Shown piece after piece: positions 12,001 through 22,761 of a stretch of DNA of 64,000 nucleotides (its first letter is position 1; the number at the start of each line of letters is the position of its first letter). The translations under genes were made by a program, and so were the position numbers. Source of the DNA: Liopterus haemorrhoidalis (lineage: Eukaryota > Arthropoda > Insecta > Coleoptera > Dytiscidae); assembly GCA_963971575.1 (NCBI GenBank), contig OZ020612.1:68259869-68323868 (forward strand), written 5' to 3'. A model generated the notes under the pieces. The model was given only the letters and a program-made list of their open reading frames with translations, did no database searches and had not been told where the DNA came from.

Positions 12001-15000
12001 ACACTCAACTTCATATACACCAGTGTTTCCCAACAGGGGATCCAAGAGCTGTTTCTAGGGGTCCACTTTTAGTGTCATTTTCTTCCACATATATGTGTGA
12101 AACAGGTTTTTCGATTATGACTTCAATAAATTCGAAAAATAGAAACCGACTACATTCGTCTCTTGACGCTTGTATACGCCTAAACCAGGTTGTATTTATG
12201 ACCAAAACAAATTCAAGAACAGAAATCGCATTAAGTCTTTATCAACTTTATTAAGGCGTTATGTCTTTCTTTATCAATAGGGGATAGGCATGATTTTTTT
12301 AAATTTTTTTATTATAATCCTCTTGTTGCATATAAACATAAAAAACAGTTTTCCATTTTTTTTTTTAATTTGAAAGCTTCGAAAGCGCGCGAAAACCACG
12401 TGTGACGTCAGAACCAGTTAGTGTACAGCGTACAGCCTACCCAATCTACAGCGTACAGGTACATAGTCTGTCGTGAACTTATTTGCTTGTATAACTTTTA
12501 TAGATTGTATAAAGTTAGAGTGATTTTAATTAAAATAAAGTTATTCTACATGTTAAACAAATTAAATTATATATTAGAATATATAAAACATGGAAGATCC
12601 AGGGCCCAGTACTTCGAAACATCGAAAATATTGTTTAGTACCGATGTGAACAAATACTTTGTTTAGAACTCCACAAAAACAATTTATTTCATTACCTAAT
12701 GGTGAAAAACAAAAGAAAATGAAGAAAAAAAAAATCAATGTAGCGTAATTTGTCACTCTGAGCCCTAACAAAATCTTTATCTGCGATTTTAATAGTAAAT
12801 GCCTGAAAAATTGTTTAAAAACAAATACAAAACTCTCGAACAATACAATATACACACGTAAAGATTATATTGTAGTCTGGGCCGTCTAGGGTTTGACGTT
12901 ATGCTCAGTCGTATTTACTCGGCAACCTTCGCGCTGTGGTCGGCTTATTTCAAATTTATAATATTTTAATTAAAAAAATTGGCAGAAATATTAAAGTGAT
13001 TTTTGTTTTGTCAGGTGACATAACTAACATTAACATATCAAAAAAATGTAGTTTTAAGAAAATATAAATTACATTATTTTATTTAATAATTATTCAAAAA
13101 ATGTGTTAAGTTTTTTTTTATACGCGCACAATTATTAAATCCCGCTCACTTGTCAAAATATGCTGCTTTATTTGTAAAGTGAGCGCTCAGATAAAAAGAA
13201 TATAGCAAGTAGCATCGTTCGATTTAAGATTTTGAGCGGCGTTGTGTTTTAACTTTTTATTTTCCCTATATATCATCACTAACTTGACATATACATTTTA
13301 CGCATACACAATTTGCGCTTTTTCTATTTTCTATTGAAACGGACTCTTAATTTATAGCTGAATATTATCGATTTAATTTTTAATTTATTTATTTCACTCA
13401 CATGTAACGGATATTCTATAATGGGCTGTTCCACATCTTCCTTGGCTCCAAACTGTTTTCTTACAGCTGCGTATCTGACTGCTATTGTCACTGCACTTGC
13501 AATAATACAAGTGTTTTCCTGAATTATACCAACTCGAGCAGCACCTAACATTTCCAGAGCAGCACCCAGGATCTTACCAGGATCCGTAAATGAACTTTCA
13601 TATACACCTTCAGGAGTAACATCAGCAGTGCGATTCATTAAAAATTCTCGTGGAATTCGGTAGTTGTCGAACATTATAAATCTGCAAATGATACATAAAT
13701 AAAATCCTTATAATGTAAAACTATGATTTTAAATTATGAATGTAGATAAGACAAAAGTAGTATAACTGTAACACTTTGACCTTGAGTAGTGCGGTTGGCT
13801 TCGTTCATCTGAGACGTCGATTTTCGCTGAAACCAGATGTAATAATATTTGGAATAATACTTATAATTTTTCCAGTTTTTTACAATATCGTTTTTATATA
13901 ACTATTCAGATCAAGTCTCCAAAAGTCACATCTTTTAACATCTGGTTTCAGCTAAAATCGACACGTCTCAAATGAACGAAGCCAACTGCACTACTCAAGG
14001 TCAAAGTGTCACAGTTATGACCTAGTTATACTACTGACGTAGATGGTTAACGCTTAATAAGGAAAGGATAAAATAAGTTAATCTAAAATAGAAAAGTTTA
14101 ATGGCTTGAAACACTAACGACAATTATACCTTCTTACCCATTGTCTACGCCGTTAATTCCCGCCTTTTCACCAATGTCTCCTACAATGACACCAGGGAAC
14201 GGCAGTAAAGTTTTTGGATCACGTACTGGCACTAGAAATACATGTAAACCACGACACTGATCTTCTGTGTATAGTTGCGCCAGTAATAATACCATGGTGC
14301 ATGTTTTACCTAAAAAATATTATGTATAAAAACGAAATTCTAATGCTAGATGTGTATTTTCGAAGTTTGAAAAATAAACGCATAGTTGCAGAACTTTATC
14401 GACAAGAATATCCACATCGCCGTCATCCAAGTGAATCGTTTTTTGTGAAACTAGTAAATAATCTACGAACAACAGGTTTGTTTGAAAGAAGAAAAAGAAA
14501 TATCCCAAATGAAGATGATGTGGAAATTAATGTACTTGCGCTTTTTGATGCCAATCCCAGAATTTCCATTCGCGACGCATTTGTTGAGACAGGAATAAAC
14601 ATTTTTAAAATTCACAGAATGTTAAGAAAACAATCACCAGATTAGTTTTAAAATAAATGTTTTTTTCTTTTTAATAATGTAACATATGGATTATTTTACA
14701 TGATTGTAAAGCAAATTTGATGTACTTTTCAAATTTATAAAAAAATGTAGTATGTTCCGTTTGAAATTTCAAAGTTGATATTAATTACTAATAAACCGGA
14801 AGTGGTATCATGAATGTACTTCCGTCATCAAGTAGCTTACATGTTGCTGTATAAATCATATGAAATAAATTACTAACTTAATAAATAAGCGAGATATTTG
14901 CTGGGTCCAGTAAAATATAACAACCTGTATAAATGAACGTAATAATCAATTGGTCTTATTACTTACCTAAATTTCCAACAAAACATTTTGCGCTTTCAAA

Positions 15001-18000
15001 ATCAGGCGTATGTATCACAAACTCCTGAGTACTGGGGTCATAAGTGGCAGTGGTTTTCATTACTTTAGTATTACTTCCATGAGAAATTTCAGTAAGAGCA
15101 AAACCGGCTGATATTTCTCCATTCCAGGCCGATTTATAAATAGGTTGATGTCTCTCTGTGCCCATACTAAGAAGAGCATTAGTAAACAGACTAAATCCTA
15201 AACCTAGTTTTATAGACACATCAGGGAAGACGACTACTAAAGCTTCGTTTACACACATTAATTGTTTAGTCTGAAATATGAATATTAGTATTAAAAAACA
15301 TTGATTTAAAATAAATAATACAAAATAAGTTATTACTACAGGTAAATATTAATTGTTGAGTTAAGAGGGGGGTAGGGTCTGATAACCACATTTTAAGCAT
15401 ATTTTTGTGAATTTTTTTCAAATCTATGGTTAAATTTATTCATTTTCAAACTAAGTACATATATAAAGTATGTTTTGAAGAAGATAAAGTTTGTTCCAAC
15501 CGGTTAGGCGGAACTAAATTTTGCAATCTAGTTACTTTCATCGTTTAAATCATGCTTTTCAGTCGTTTTGTGTAAGCTGTGTAAATCATACTTGCAACAA
15601 ACATTTTTGGGTTAAGGTTAATATCATTTTAAAATGTCATTTTCTTTATATTTTGATTTTTTGTGTCATTCTTAATACAAATATCCCATTTATTTATTTT
15701 TTTGTCATTAAAATATGTAAGAAAAATAATTTAATTTTGACATATGTCATTCGTTTCCATGGTTTCATTGTTGGAATTTTAAATTTTGACATTCCAACGT
15801 GAAAAATGAAATAACCCAAGCAAGGTCCCTTTTCGTGAAAACCTAAAAGAACGAAATTCCCATTTAGTTCTGCCTAACCGTTTGAAACAGACTGTACAAA
15901 AAAAATTTGAAGGCAAAATATGGCGAAATGAGCCAGCTGTGGCAAATCTTCTCAGACTCCGGGAAAAAAATAGATTTTGCGGTGACCAGCATAACTCGTC
16001 ACTCGATCATCTGAAATCAAAAATCCAAAAAGATTTTGTAAGTTTATGAGTTTGCCGAGGTAACGACGTTGAGATATTTTTTTTCATGTTTTTTTTATTT
16101 AACAATCACAAATATACTAATTTTTAGGTTTTTTTTAGGGGGAATTAATTTTTTTTTTGTCTTCTAAGTAACGCTAAAAACTGAAAAATCATTTTAAAAA
16201 TAAAAACTCAACGTCATTACCTCGGAAAAGTCATAAACTAACAAAATCTTTTTGGATTTTTGATTTCAGATGATCCAGTGACGAGTTATGCTGGTCACCG
16301 CAAAATCTAATTTTTTTCTGAGAAGATTTGCCACAGCTGGCTCATTTCGCTATATTTTGCCTTCAAATTTTTTTTGTATCTTCTTCAAAACATATTTTAT
16401 ATATGTACTTAGTTTGAAAATGAATAAATTTAACCATAGATATGAAAAAAAAATCACAAAAATATGCTTAAAATGTAGACCCCCTCCCTTAACGTGAAGT
16501 TTAGGATAAGGTAAACTTAAAGAGATTATTTTCTTCACAAATTATTTTATTGTTACTAGGCGTACATTTCGGCTACGAAGTAGCCATTTTCAGTAGTTGA
16601 ATAAAACGTTTTATTCAGCTGGTGGAATGTTATTAATTATTACCGAATTCTTTTGATTTTTTTATTAATATTTTCGGTGTCAGAAATGTTGTATAGAATA
16701 CGTGTGTAAAGGATTCTTTTCAATCTCGTGCTACCATTCGCACTCGATTGAGAAGATCTCCTTTACGAACTAATTGCATAAATATCTATTATTAATTAAG
16801 TTAAAATTATAATAATTTATGCAATGCAATATATGAAACAAAAAACTACGATAACCTTTCTTCATCTTTCTAAAATAAAATTAATAATGTGATATTTATA
16901 AATGTGTTAATTGGCATGTGGCACAAATATTGTCCACGAATTTTAAATTAATATGGCAATCAAAACAACTATTACAATATCAAACCACTGTTTTGATTGC
17001 AACGTAAATTTTGCTTATAAGTTAGTTAAAGCATAGCTATCATAAATAAACATAGTAATTTTTGTTTCAAATATTATTTAAAATTTGTGAAGACACTGCA
17101 AACTCAAACCTGTCTTTCGTTTTATCCAAAACTAAAAGCAGAAAGGTAGATGGTTTATACATGGGTAATAGAACCGGATGAGACACTGAGTACGTGGCTT
17201 TAAAATCTATAGTATTGATTATTTTTTTCCGATATCACTGTATCGATACTATGAAACGATACCGATACCAATACAAAGTATTGATACCTGCTACTAAATT
17301 AGATAAAACAAAATCTCTTACCTTAACGGAATATGGCATTTTATCTACATTTCTTTGGAGGAAGTTATATTTAAGGAATTTTTTGGAACGTATTGCAGCA
17401 ACTTTTTTCATTTCTTCCGTTGACGGTTGAATAGATGGATGTTGAAATAAGGGATCGTTTTCTAAAGTTTTCCATATTTCTAACTGAAAATATAAACAAA
17501 AGGCCAATGTTTACAATAAACCCCTTCAAACTTTATACAGATGGCAGCACATAACGACTACACTAAATAATTCAAGAATTGTCAGTGGCTCTAAAACAAT
17601 GGTTTCTAGAAGCGAGCTAACCATCTTCTAGTTTAATGACAAAACACTATCTTAGGATAGGTTAGGTTAGTAAGTGTTTGGTTAGAAGAAGCCGAGCGAA
17701 GCGAGCTACCCATCTTCTAGTTTAATGATATAAATAAAAGTTCTGCACAGTCCCACTTGTTTAGAATCTATGTATATTAAACAAATGACATGTGTTTAAC
17801 GTATGCGCAAGTGTGAAGTGGGATGTTGTAAACACTTACCGCACTATTATTTCATTTATTATTACGTATTACAATTACCGATAAAGAAATTATGTAACAA
17901 AATCACAAATAATAAAATTGATTTGTAAGAAAGGATATCAAATTCCGGGTCCTAGAGTTTGTCCGAGCCCCGGTAATTTGTACCGGCTTACGGTTTGCAA

Positions 18001-18152
18001 CCTTACCATTAACATACCTTATATTTTAACTTAGTTGGATTTTCAAATATTATTTTCATTTCTTTCCAATTAAAACTAGCTTTCTTTCTGTATTCATCCA
18101 AAGGACCTGCTGGAAGATCTGGGATAAAATCTGTGTCCTCTAATTTCGCCAT
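6073..18152 (-). CDS. ACOX3: Peroxisomal acyl-CoA oxidase 3 (complete, nine coding exons)
   Basis: FAD enzyme of peroxisomal beta-oxidation: acyl-CoA + O2 gives trans-2-enoyl-CoA + H2O2. ACOX3-type enzymes favour branched chains. Coding exons, 5' to 3': 18152-18018, 17483-17322, 15270-14967, 14309-14138, 13681-13402, 11758-11636, 10291-9934, 9735-9290, 6201-6073. All junctions are GT/AG and phases join exactly, giving 702 residues, the family's usual length. Start is [10 protein letters not shown]-terminal domain about 10-130; FAD/substrate motif [12 protein letters not shown] near 155-166; EACGGFGY at 423-430; YEGDNNVL with the presumed catalytic Glu near 450; C-terminal FFKSKL, a PTS1 peroxisome signal. 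A TTTTCTAG lies just 5' of the ATG, so a 5' UTR intron is likely. Introns hold many transposons; the last (6202-9289) is the longest. No stop or frameshift was seen in the exons. Confidence 0.95.
6880..7379 (+). pseudogene. Mariner transposase, 5' part, broken
   Basis: Mariner-family DNA transposase relic in the last ACOX3 intron, opposite strand. It starts [12 protein letters not shown], reads through the first helix-turn-helix to SQDTCER, has a stop where Trp is expected (TGA), then a frame change before [12 protein letters not shown]. It continues through [20 protein letters not shown] (second HTH) and WVPHTLNE to [14 protein letters not shown], the region of the first catalytic Asp of the DD34D triad. 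It then ends abruptly, so the second and third catalytic acids are missing. It cannot encode an active enzyme. Terminal repeats were not found. Confidence 0.85.
7436..9004 (-). mobile_element. Tc1-like transposon, full length with dead transposase
   Basis: A 1,569-base element inside ACOX3 intron 8, bounded by 25-base terminal inverted repeats (CAGTATTGGCCATAAAGATA.. on the left, the reverse complement on the right, one mismatch) and flanked by TA on both sides (7434-7435 and 9005-9006), as Tc1/mariner insertion requires. It contains one transposase reading frame on the minus strand. A second copy of the right terminal repeat occurs 190 bases further right; see the composite entry. Confidence 0.9.
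7700..8722 (-). pseudogene. Tc1-like transposase with three in-frame stops
   Basis: Exactly 341 codons from [12 protein letters not shown] to GGYYTKY-stop, the normal length for Tc1 transposases, with no length change but three nonsense codons: after EEGTFEV, after RPLKTTK, and after RKIRNKTH. The paired N-terminal HTH domains come first, then the DDE catalytic domain: [11 protein letters not shown] (first Asp), [11 protein letters not shown] (second Asp) and [12 protein letters not shown] (Glu). Loss by point mutation only suggests a moderately young dead copy. Confidence 0.9.
9005..9221 (-). other. Captured exon fragment between duplicated Tc1 ends
   Basis: 9005-9194 lies between the right end of the Tc1 element and a second copy of that end (9195-9219, followed by TA). 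On the minus strand 9194-9024 is open throughout and reads like real protein: [19 protein letters not shown], then [12 protein letters not shown], then ILCLAEAK. It is followed by GTAATG, a splice donor. It is not part of acyl-CoA oxidase, whose reading joins exon 8 to exon 9 without it. I do not recognise the source gene. The likely reading is a partial exon plus 15-20 intron bases picked up next to a Tc1 copy elsewhere and moved here as a composite bounded by 7436 and 9219. Confidence 0.6.
10719..10988. repeat. MITE with about 38-bp inverted ends
   Basis: Left end ATAATTGAGGGGGTTAGAAG and right end (reverse complement) ATAATTGAAGGAGCTAGAAG continue as matched arms of about 38 bases around 190 bases of non-coding sequence. 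It lies in ACOX3 intron 6. No transposase is present. The family is uncertain. Confidence 0.6.
11339..11458. repeat. Long near-perfect hairpin
   Basis: Two arms of about 56 bases around a 6-base loop at 11396-11401. The inner 33 base pairs (from CTAACTCAAG to TTTTTGTATG) are perfect and the outer part is imperfect. It lies in ACOX3 intron 6, so it is transcribed in the pre-mRNA and would fold into a long stem. It is most likely a foldback MITE; a small-RNA precursor is possible but unproven. Confidence 0.75.
12021..12256 (+). mobile_element. hAT transposon relic with transposase C-terminus
   Basis: 12021 starts CAGTGTTTCCCAAC, a typical hAT terminal sequence. From about 12087 the plus strand reads [20 protein letters not shown] then [13 protein letters not shown], the conserved hAT C-terminal dimerisation region as seen in ZBED5/SCAND3-like hAT proteins, and ends at a stop at 12252-12254. 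Everything else of the transposase is missing. ACOX3 intron 5. Confidence 0.75.
12279..13075 (+). mobile_element. P-like transposon fragment with THAP exon, copy 1
   Basis: The left end AATAGGGGATAGGCATGA matches the inverted end of copy 2 (25858-25873) and the fragment at 49087. Next come TGACGTCA and a CTACAGCGTACAG repeat, then an exon beginning at 12590, [19 protein letters not shown]. This is the start of a THAP zinc-finger domain, the DNA-binding module of P-element transposases. The codon for the second zinc cysteine is TGA (12647), and the WLK and CEDH parts are absent. Sequence from about 12790 to 13075 matches copy 2 closely. The right terminal repeat is not evident. ACOX3 intron 5. 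Confidence 0.7.
13756..14035. repeat. Foldback MITE in ACOX3 intron 4
   Basis: Arms of roughly 85 bases: AGTAGTATAACT..CACTTTGACCTTGAGTAGTG..GAGACGTCGATTTT..CTGAAACCAGATGT on the left recurs inverted on the right, with an 11-base insertion (TAGGTCATAAC) near the outer end and scattered mismatches. The loop is about 100 bases and AT-rich. Non-coding. Confidence 0.8.
14311..14940 (+). mobile_element. Transposon with helix-turn-helix ORF (DUF4817-like)
   Basis: Fills ACOX3 intron 3, antisense to the gene. An uninterrupted frame (about 14335-14645) reads [20 protein letters not shown] then [20 protein letters not shown] then [20 protein letters not shown]. This is the double HTH layout of the DUF4817 domain found at the N-terminus of mariner-related insect transposases. 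No catalytic domain follows. The downstream part (14660-14935) is related to 28350-28640, and both end in CAACCTGTATAA / CACCCTGTATAA. A non-autonomous derivative is likely. Confidence 0.7.
15361..16492. mobile_element. Large foldback element in ACOX3 intron 2
   Basis: Two arms of about 260-300 bases pair from TTAAGAGGGGG / CCCCCTCCCTTAA at the outside to AAAATCCAAAAAGATTTTGT at the inside, around a loop of about 160 bases centred near 16110. The left arm is interrupted by the Tc1-type MITE at 15487-15894; the right arm shows the unoccupied sequence. No coding capacity. Its own target duplication was not resolved. Confidence 0.85.
15487..15894. mobile_element. Tc1-type MITE, family A (copy 1)
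   Basis: 408 bases flanked by TA (15485-15486, 15895-15896). Ends are the family's CAGTCTGTTCCAAACGGTTA and its reverse complement; the left end here is slightly degraded (AAGTTTGTTCCAACCGG). Other copies: 26043-26386, 27516-27922, 35096-35502. All carry a similar plus-strand open frame (..YFHR..) that is a shared-sequence artefact with no recognisable domain. Confidence 0.85.
17590..17735. repeat. Short tandem duplication in ACOX3 intron 1
   Basis: AGCGAGCTAACCATCTTCTAG..TTTAATGA occurs twice, about 95 bases apart (near 17610 and 17702), with only a few differences. Confidence 0.6.
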
Positions 18153-18256
18153 TTTTTATTATTTCCTAGAAAATAAAAAAGGAATTAGAATAACGTTATA
18201 TTTTAAAGTAACAAGTATTAAACATAAAATTTCCAACATTTTTAGAAACAAATAAT

Positions 18257-19123
18257 GGTTAATGTTCCGTATAAGTCCACCACACATAACTCGTCAGACA
18301 GAACGTGTATGATAGTTAGAATAAGATTTGGTCTTGACGAAGCACCGCCCCTTTCTTTCAAAACATAACATTTACGATTCACTTTATCTTTTCCAATATT
18401 TTTATTCAAAACTGAAATCTGAATAAGTACTTGATAGTTATCCGTTCCGAAATCCAAGCAATTATTTAATAAGTGTTTACATTTAGCTCCTATTAACGTT
18501 TTTAAAGAAAAACTTGAATGATAAAATTTCAGTATTTATACGCTTTAAGTCACATTTAAATGGATTAAATTAGATTTATACTATGCATATTTTGAAGAAT
18601 ATTAACATTATTAAAAGTGAGGATCCTCAAAAATATCAATATATTCCGACCTACCAGTTTTATGTCTGAAATAGAACATTCCGTTTTTCGTCGAATTCAT
18701 AGGTGCTAAATTATGTAAATGTATTAAATCTGTATAAAGCATTTATATATCTTCACTATATGCAAACAATCAATGATAAAACTAATTAGGTTAGGATTAG
18801 TTAGCAAAAATTTTAGACAGAAAAAACTTAAACTTGCTAGACGTATATAAACAGGTTAAGGAATTTTTACCTGTTTCCAATGAGATTTATAGGTTACGTA
18901 TTTTGAAAAACATCAACTTTATAAATAGTTCCAAAATTATCAGTTATATATATTCGAACGTTCCTTGTGTTAAAAACCGTATTTTTCTGCCAACTACAGA
19001 TGCATGAATGATTACTATTGGCTCCCCACTCTTACCACCATGCCTCCTCGTTTCTAACGTTATAATATAATTCATTCTAAGCATACAAGCCTAGTTGCGG
19101 TGGACTAATACGGAACATTAACC
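18257..19123. mobile_element. DNA transposon with 8-bp duplication just upstream of ACOX3
   Basis: Ends GGTTAATGTTCCGTATAAGT and (reverse complement) GGTTAATGTTCCGTATTAGT form inverted repeats of about 27 bases, flanked by perfect 8-bp duplications CAAATAAT (18249-18256, 19124-19131). 867 bases, no transposase recognised; non-autonomous, hAT or P-like by duplication length. It lies only about 100 bases 5' of the ACOX3 start codon. Confidence 0.85.
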
Positions 19124-19131
19124 CAAATAAT

Positions 19132-19997
19132 AATAAAAATAAAACTATTTTAATCCAAAATATATAAAATGATTTATTTGCCAAAGCATTTACAGTAAAA
19201 ATTTAAAAACAAAAGACCATTTCTTATTTACATATACCTGTAAAACAATATGTATACTTAAAATTATAATATAATATTGTATTAACATTTGTACAATTTA
19301 GTTAGACTAACAAATTTCGGTTGCTAGGGGAAAAAGGCAAAAACCTAGGTTTTTAATCCAAAATATTAATATACTTTTATTATATACTTTTTTGGTATGA
19401 GGGTTAGTCCATAAATTCGTGCGTATTTTTGAGAAATTGTCTAATAATTATTTGACACATTTGTAAACATAGAATTTACGATTTTCTTGAAACAAAATAA
19501 ATAGGACACAATTTATTCTTACTAAATTATGAGTATGTACTTTAATACTTTGCATTAAAAAGCAATTTATTACAAAAAATACAACTGATAAGATTACTAT
19601 TGTTTCGAGATTTTATCTAGAAAATTTGTCTACTACATTGTAGCTATAAAAAATGTTATACGTTGCTATGTCATGATCCATAATTGTTTTTACACCTTCT
19701 TACAGACTATAAACTTTTAACTCGGCATTGTTGTTTCTTTTAATAATCTAAGTGAAAATAGTAAAATCTCTTAAATACTAACCTAGGTATTAAAAGTTTG
19801 ATTTACAATATGCGGTTCCCGAAGAAATTTTACTAGTATATTTTCTGGCCCCCCCAAGAAATTTTTTGAAATAATATTTTAAATGTTATTAATAATTTAT
19901 TGTTTAATAATTAAGTAACGTGAAAAGCAAATAATAGCAAATGGGTGTAGCGAAATGAACTAGATTCCTGGCTAAAAACTATTACATGAAAATAATA
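19132..19997. other. No gene seen
   Basis: AT-rich sequence with a short GGCCCCCCCAAG patch near 19850 that resembles a degraded transposon end. Nothing else supportable. Confidence 0.4.
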
Positions 19998-20768
19998 CTA
20001 TGGTCTATTTCAAAGTAGAAAAATGTGTGTAAGAAGATAGGAGCTGTTTGTCCTTGCTTCGGATTGGTTCAGATCGTCATCCCTATTACACTGTTAAAAT
20101 ATTGTTTTTAGTCCAAGTTGACAGATGTTCAGTGTCGTACATTGGAAATATATATTATTTAACTTTTTTCATATATTTTGTTATTATTTACATATTTAGA
20201 CTTTTATTTATATTCTTGGCGTAGATTTTATGGAGAAAATTCTCCATGTAATTTGTTTTTACGCAGTTATTTATTTTTTAGGTTATCTGACATATAAATA
20301 TTTTTTGACACTTGACCAAAAGACAGCCCAGCTGATTGTGCCCAAAGAAGAAGTTATTGATATAATTTTTAGACCTTCATATATACATATTTTCTTAATT
20401 TTTATTTACAATAATTATTTAAATAAGAAACTTTAGCTCTTAAGATATATTGTTTGTTTTATTGCTTTATTTAAACTCTTTTAGCAAATCTCTCTTGTTA
20501 TATATAGTACATCATTTTTAAAAATTTTCAAATTTCCCATTAAACTGAATTTATGTAGTATAAATAAGTGTATTTAACATCTGCCTTGTTTATTTCAATA
20601 TCCTACTAACCATTTTCATATTAAGAAAAATCACTTGCTAACCCAGTTACTGCGCCCATGCCCTAGTTGTAACTTATTTTAAATTTCCCGCTATACTGTA
20701 TTTGTCCAGTGTAAATCGTACTCGGTTCGCAGCGCTATCTACTTTTTTCTACTTTGAAATAGACCATA
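19998..20768. mobile_element. Transposon with CTATGGTCTATTTC inverted ends
   Basis: Left end CTATGGTCTATTTCAAAGTA and the same sequence inverted at 20742-20768 give inverted repeats of about 26-28 bases. If TA is the target, the element is flanked by TA on each side. A 68-codon frame (20230-20436) inside has no known domain. Ends of similar type (AATAGACCATA) occur near 50070 and 60550. Confidence 0.7.
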
Positions 20769-22735
20769 GGACTTAAAAGTTCCGAACAGTATATTCGTAA
20801 TAACTCAAATATTGTTTTTAGTTTGAAATGTATTGTTCTACAATTTATTTATCTACAAAATAACGTGACCAAAAATTTTTTTCACAATAGAATATTAACA
20901 ATTTTAACTGTTTGATTGAATAATAAAGTCAAATCCTATGTTACCAACGCCTACTTTCATTCTTATTTATTTTATACAGGAATTAAAATAATACAATCGT
21001 TTAATCTACGTGTACGTTGCCAACGATGCCTCGTGTAGACCATCGCTTCTCAAAATGAGGATCGATAAAAATAATTATCACAGAAGCTGTTGCAAACAGT
21101 TTTCACTACATTTTTGATTATATCAACTATTTTACATGTACCGGTTGCCCCATTTAACCAGAAATATATGTGAATCAATAACTACCGCCGTATCCATAGA
21201 ATTGAACCAAGACACAAAGGCTCCATCCTGGGTACATTCCATTTGACGCTCCGAGCGTTCCGAGCACGATCTGTACACTCAAACGTGTTCGATTTGACGC
21301 TCGGAGTACACTCAATTGCATTCGTTTTGCGATCGAGCGAGCATTTAGAGTGCGCTCTATGTGTTCGGGGTTTTAAGACCGAGCATATGGAGTATGACGT
21401 AAAAAAGTGGGGGAACGGCGGGAAATAAATGAAAGTTTAAAATTAAATTATAAATTAAATAAAAATAATAGCCTTAGACAAATAACAATAGACAAATAAT
21501 ATTGTTATTTGTCTATGGCTACAGAGTACGGCCATTTTATGTATTTGTGACGTTCTGTAAACAGCAAAAAAATTATTAAAATACACCGTGCATAAAATTA
21601 AAATGGAAAAAATTCATTAAATTAATTCATTAATTATTATTTAATTTTTAATTAATTTTATTTCTTCATTATTGAAAAAAAAATCAAGGAAAAACCGAGG
21701 TATATAATTTTGATTCATGACTGACGTGAACTAATCTGACAGTAAAAACGCCGCCCAAAATTGTAGGGTTAGATTTTATAAACATTACGTCACAAGAACG
21801 CTCGCTCCGTTAGTGCTCTATTCATGACGTCACCATCAACTGTTCGCTCAGCGCTCGCTCTGCTCTGTACAACTCGAATGCACCCCAAGAGAACGTCGAG
21901 GTCACTCAGCACCTGGAAAACACGAACATAATGCCGCAGACTTAAGAGCCAGAATGCGCAGAAAAAAGCCTTTTGAGTTAGTTTAAGTGATAGGATGAAA
22001 AGCAGAGACAGTGCTTGTGTAAGTGTACAAGACGAATAATTATAAAGTCAAAAGCAAGGTCAAAGCTGCTAAAATAACCTCACTTTCACTGTCAGATGAT
22101 ATTTTACAATGTCTGCTATTTTTGCACTTGGCCAGCGTTGGCGCTTAATCGACACATCGTCTGTATGCTACGTATATAGAGTCCATTTACCATAACAATG
22201 AGATGACGTCACAGCTGAAAAACTTCCCTTGTTGCCACTTCGCTAATTGTCAAAAAAGTTAGGTTATATCGAACTACTTCTAAAAAGAGATACCTATATT
22301 TTCTTTGGAGGAAAGGAATTAATGTGAATTAGGATGCAGAGCAGTTCCTTTGAACCGATTTGTCGCGAAATTTATGGTTTGAATTAAGCGTGTAATGTAG
22401 TATTAAATAAAATAAATTGAAAACGTCTAAGTATAAGTATCATCAGAAATAATTGTTTTTAGAAATGTGTCGTGTTCTTTTCATCCTTTTTATATAATTT
22501 ACTTTAATTTTCTGCCTGGTGTCACATAGGCACAGTGGGTTCAGGAAGCAAACTCGGAGTGTTCCGAGTCACTCTGTTTAACTCCAGACCGCTTGAGGAA
22601 ACGCGTTTAGACCTTTTCTAAAAATTAAAAACTGTTTTTAATTTTTGTACTCTTGAGAATGGCTTAATAGCCGAAATACGTATTGAGTAAAATACATATA
22701 TTTGTGAAATCAACACTATGTTAATTGAATAATTG
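20769..22735. other. No gene; CG-rich inverted-end element at about 21228-21896
   Basis: 21228 (TGGGTACATTCCATTTGAC) and 21896 (reverse complement TGGGGTGCATTCGAGTTG) are weak inverted ends. Both subterminal regions are full of GCTCCGAGCG / CGCTCGCTC words and TGACGT, unlike the AT-rich surroundings. A small inverted repeat (TAGACAAATAACAAT) sits at 21476-21516. The remainder shows no gene. Confidence 0.45.
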
Positions 22736-22761
22736 TGAAAAAATTGTATTTGTAAAAAAAA

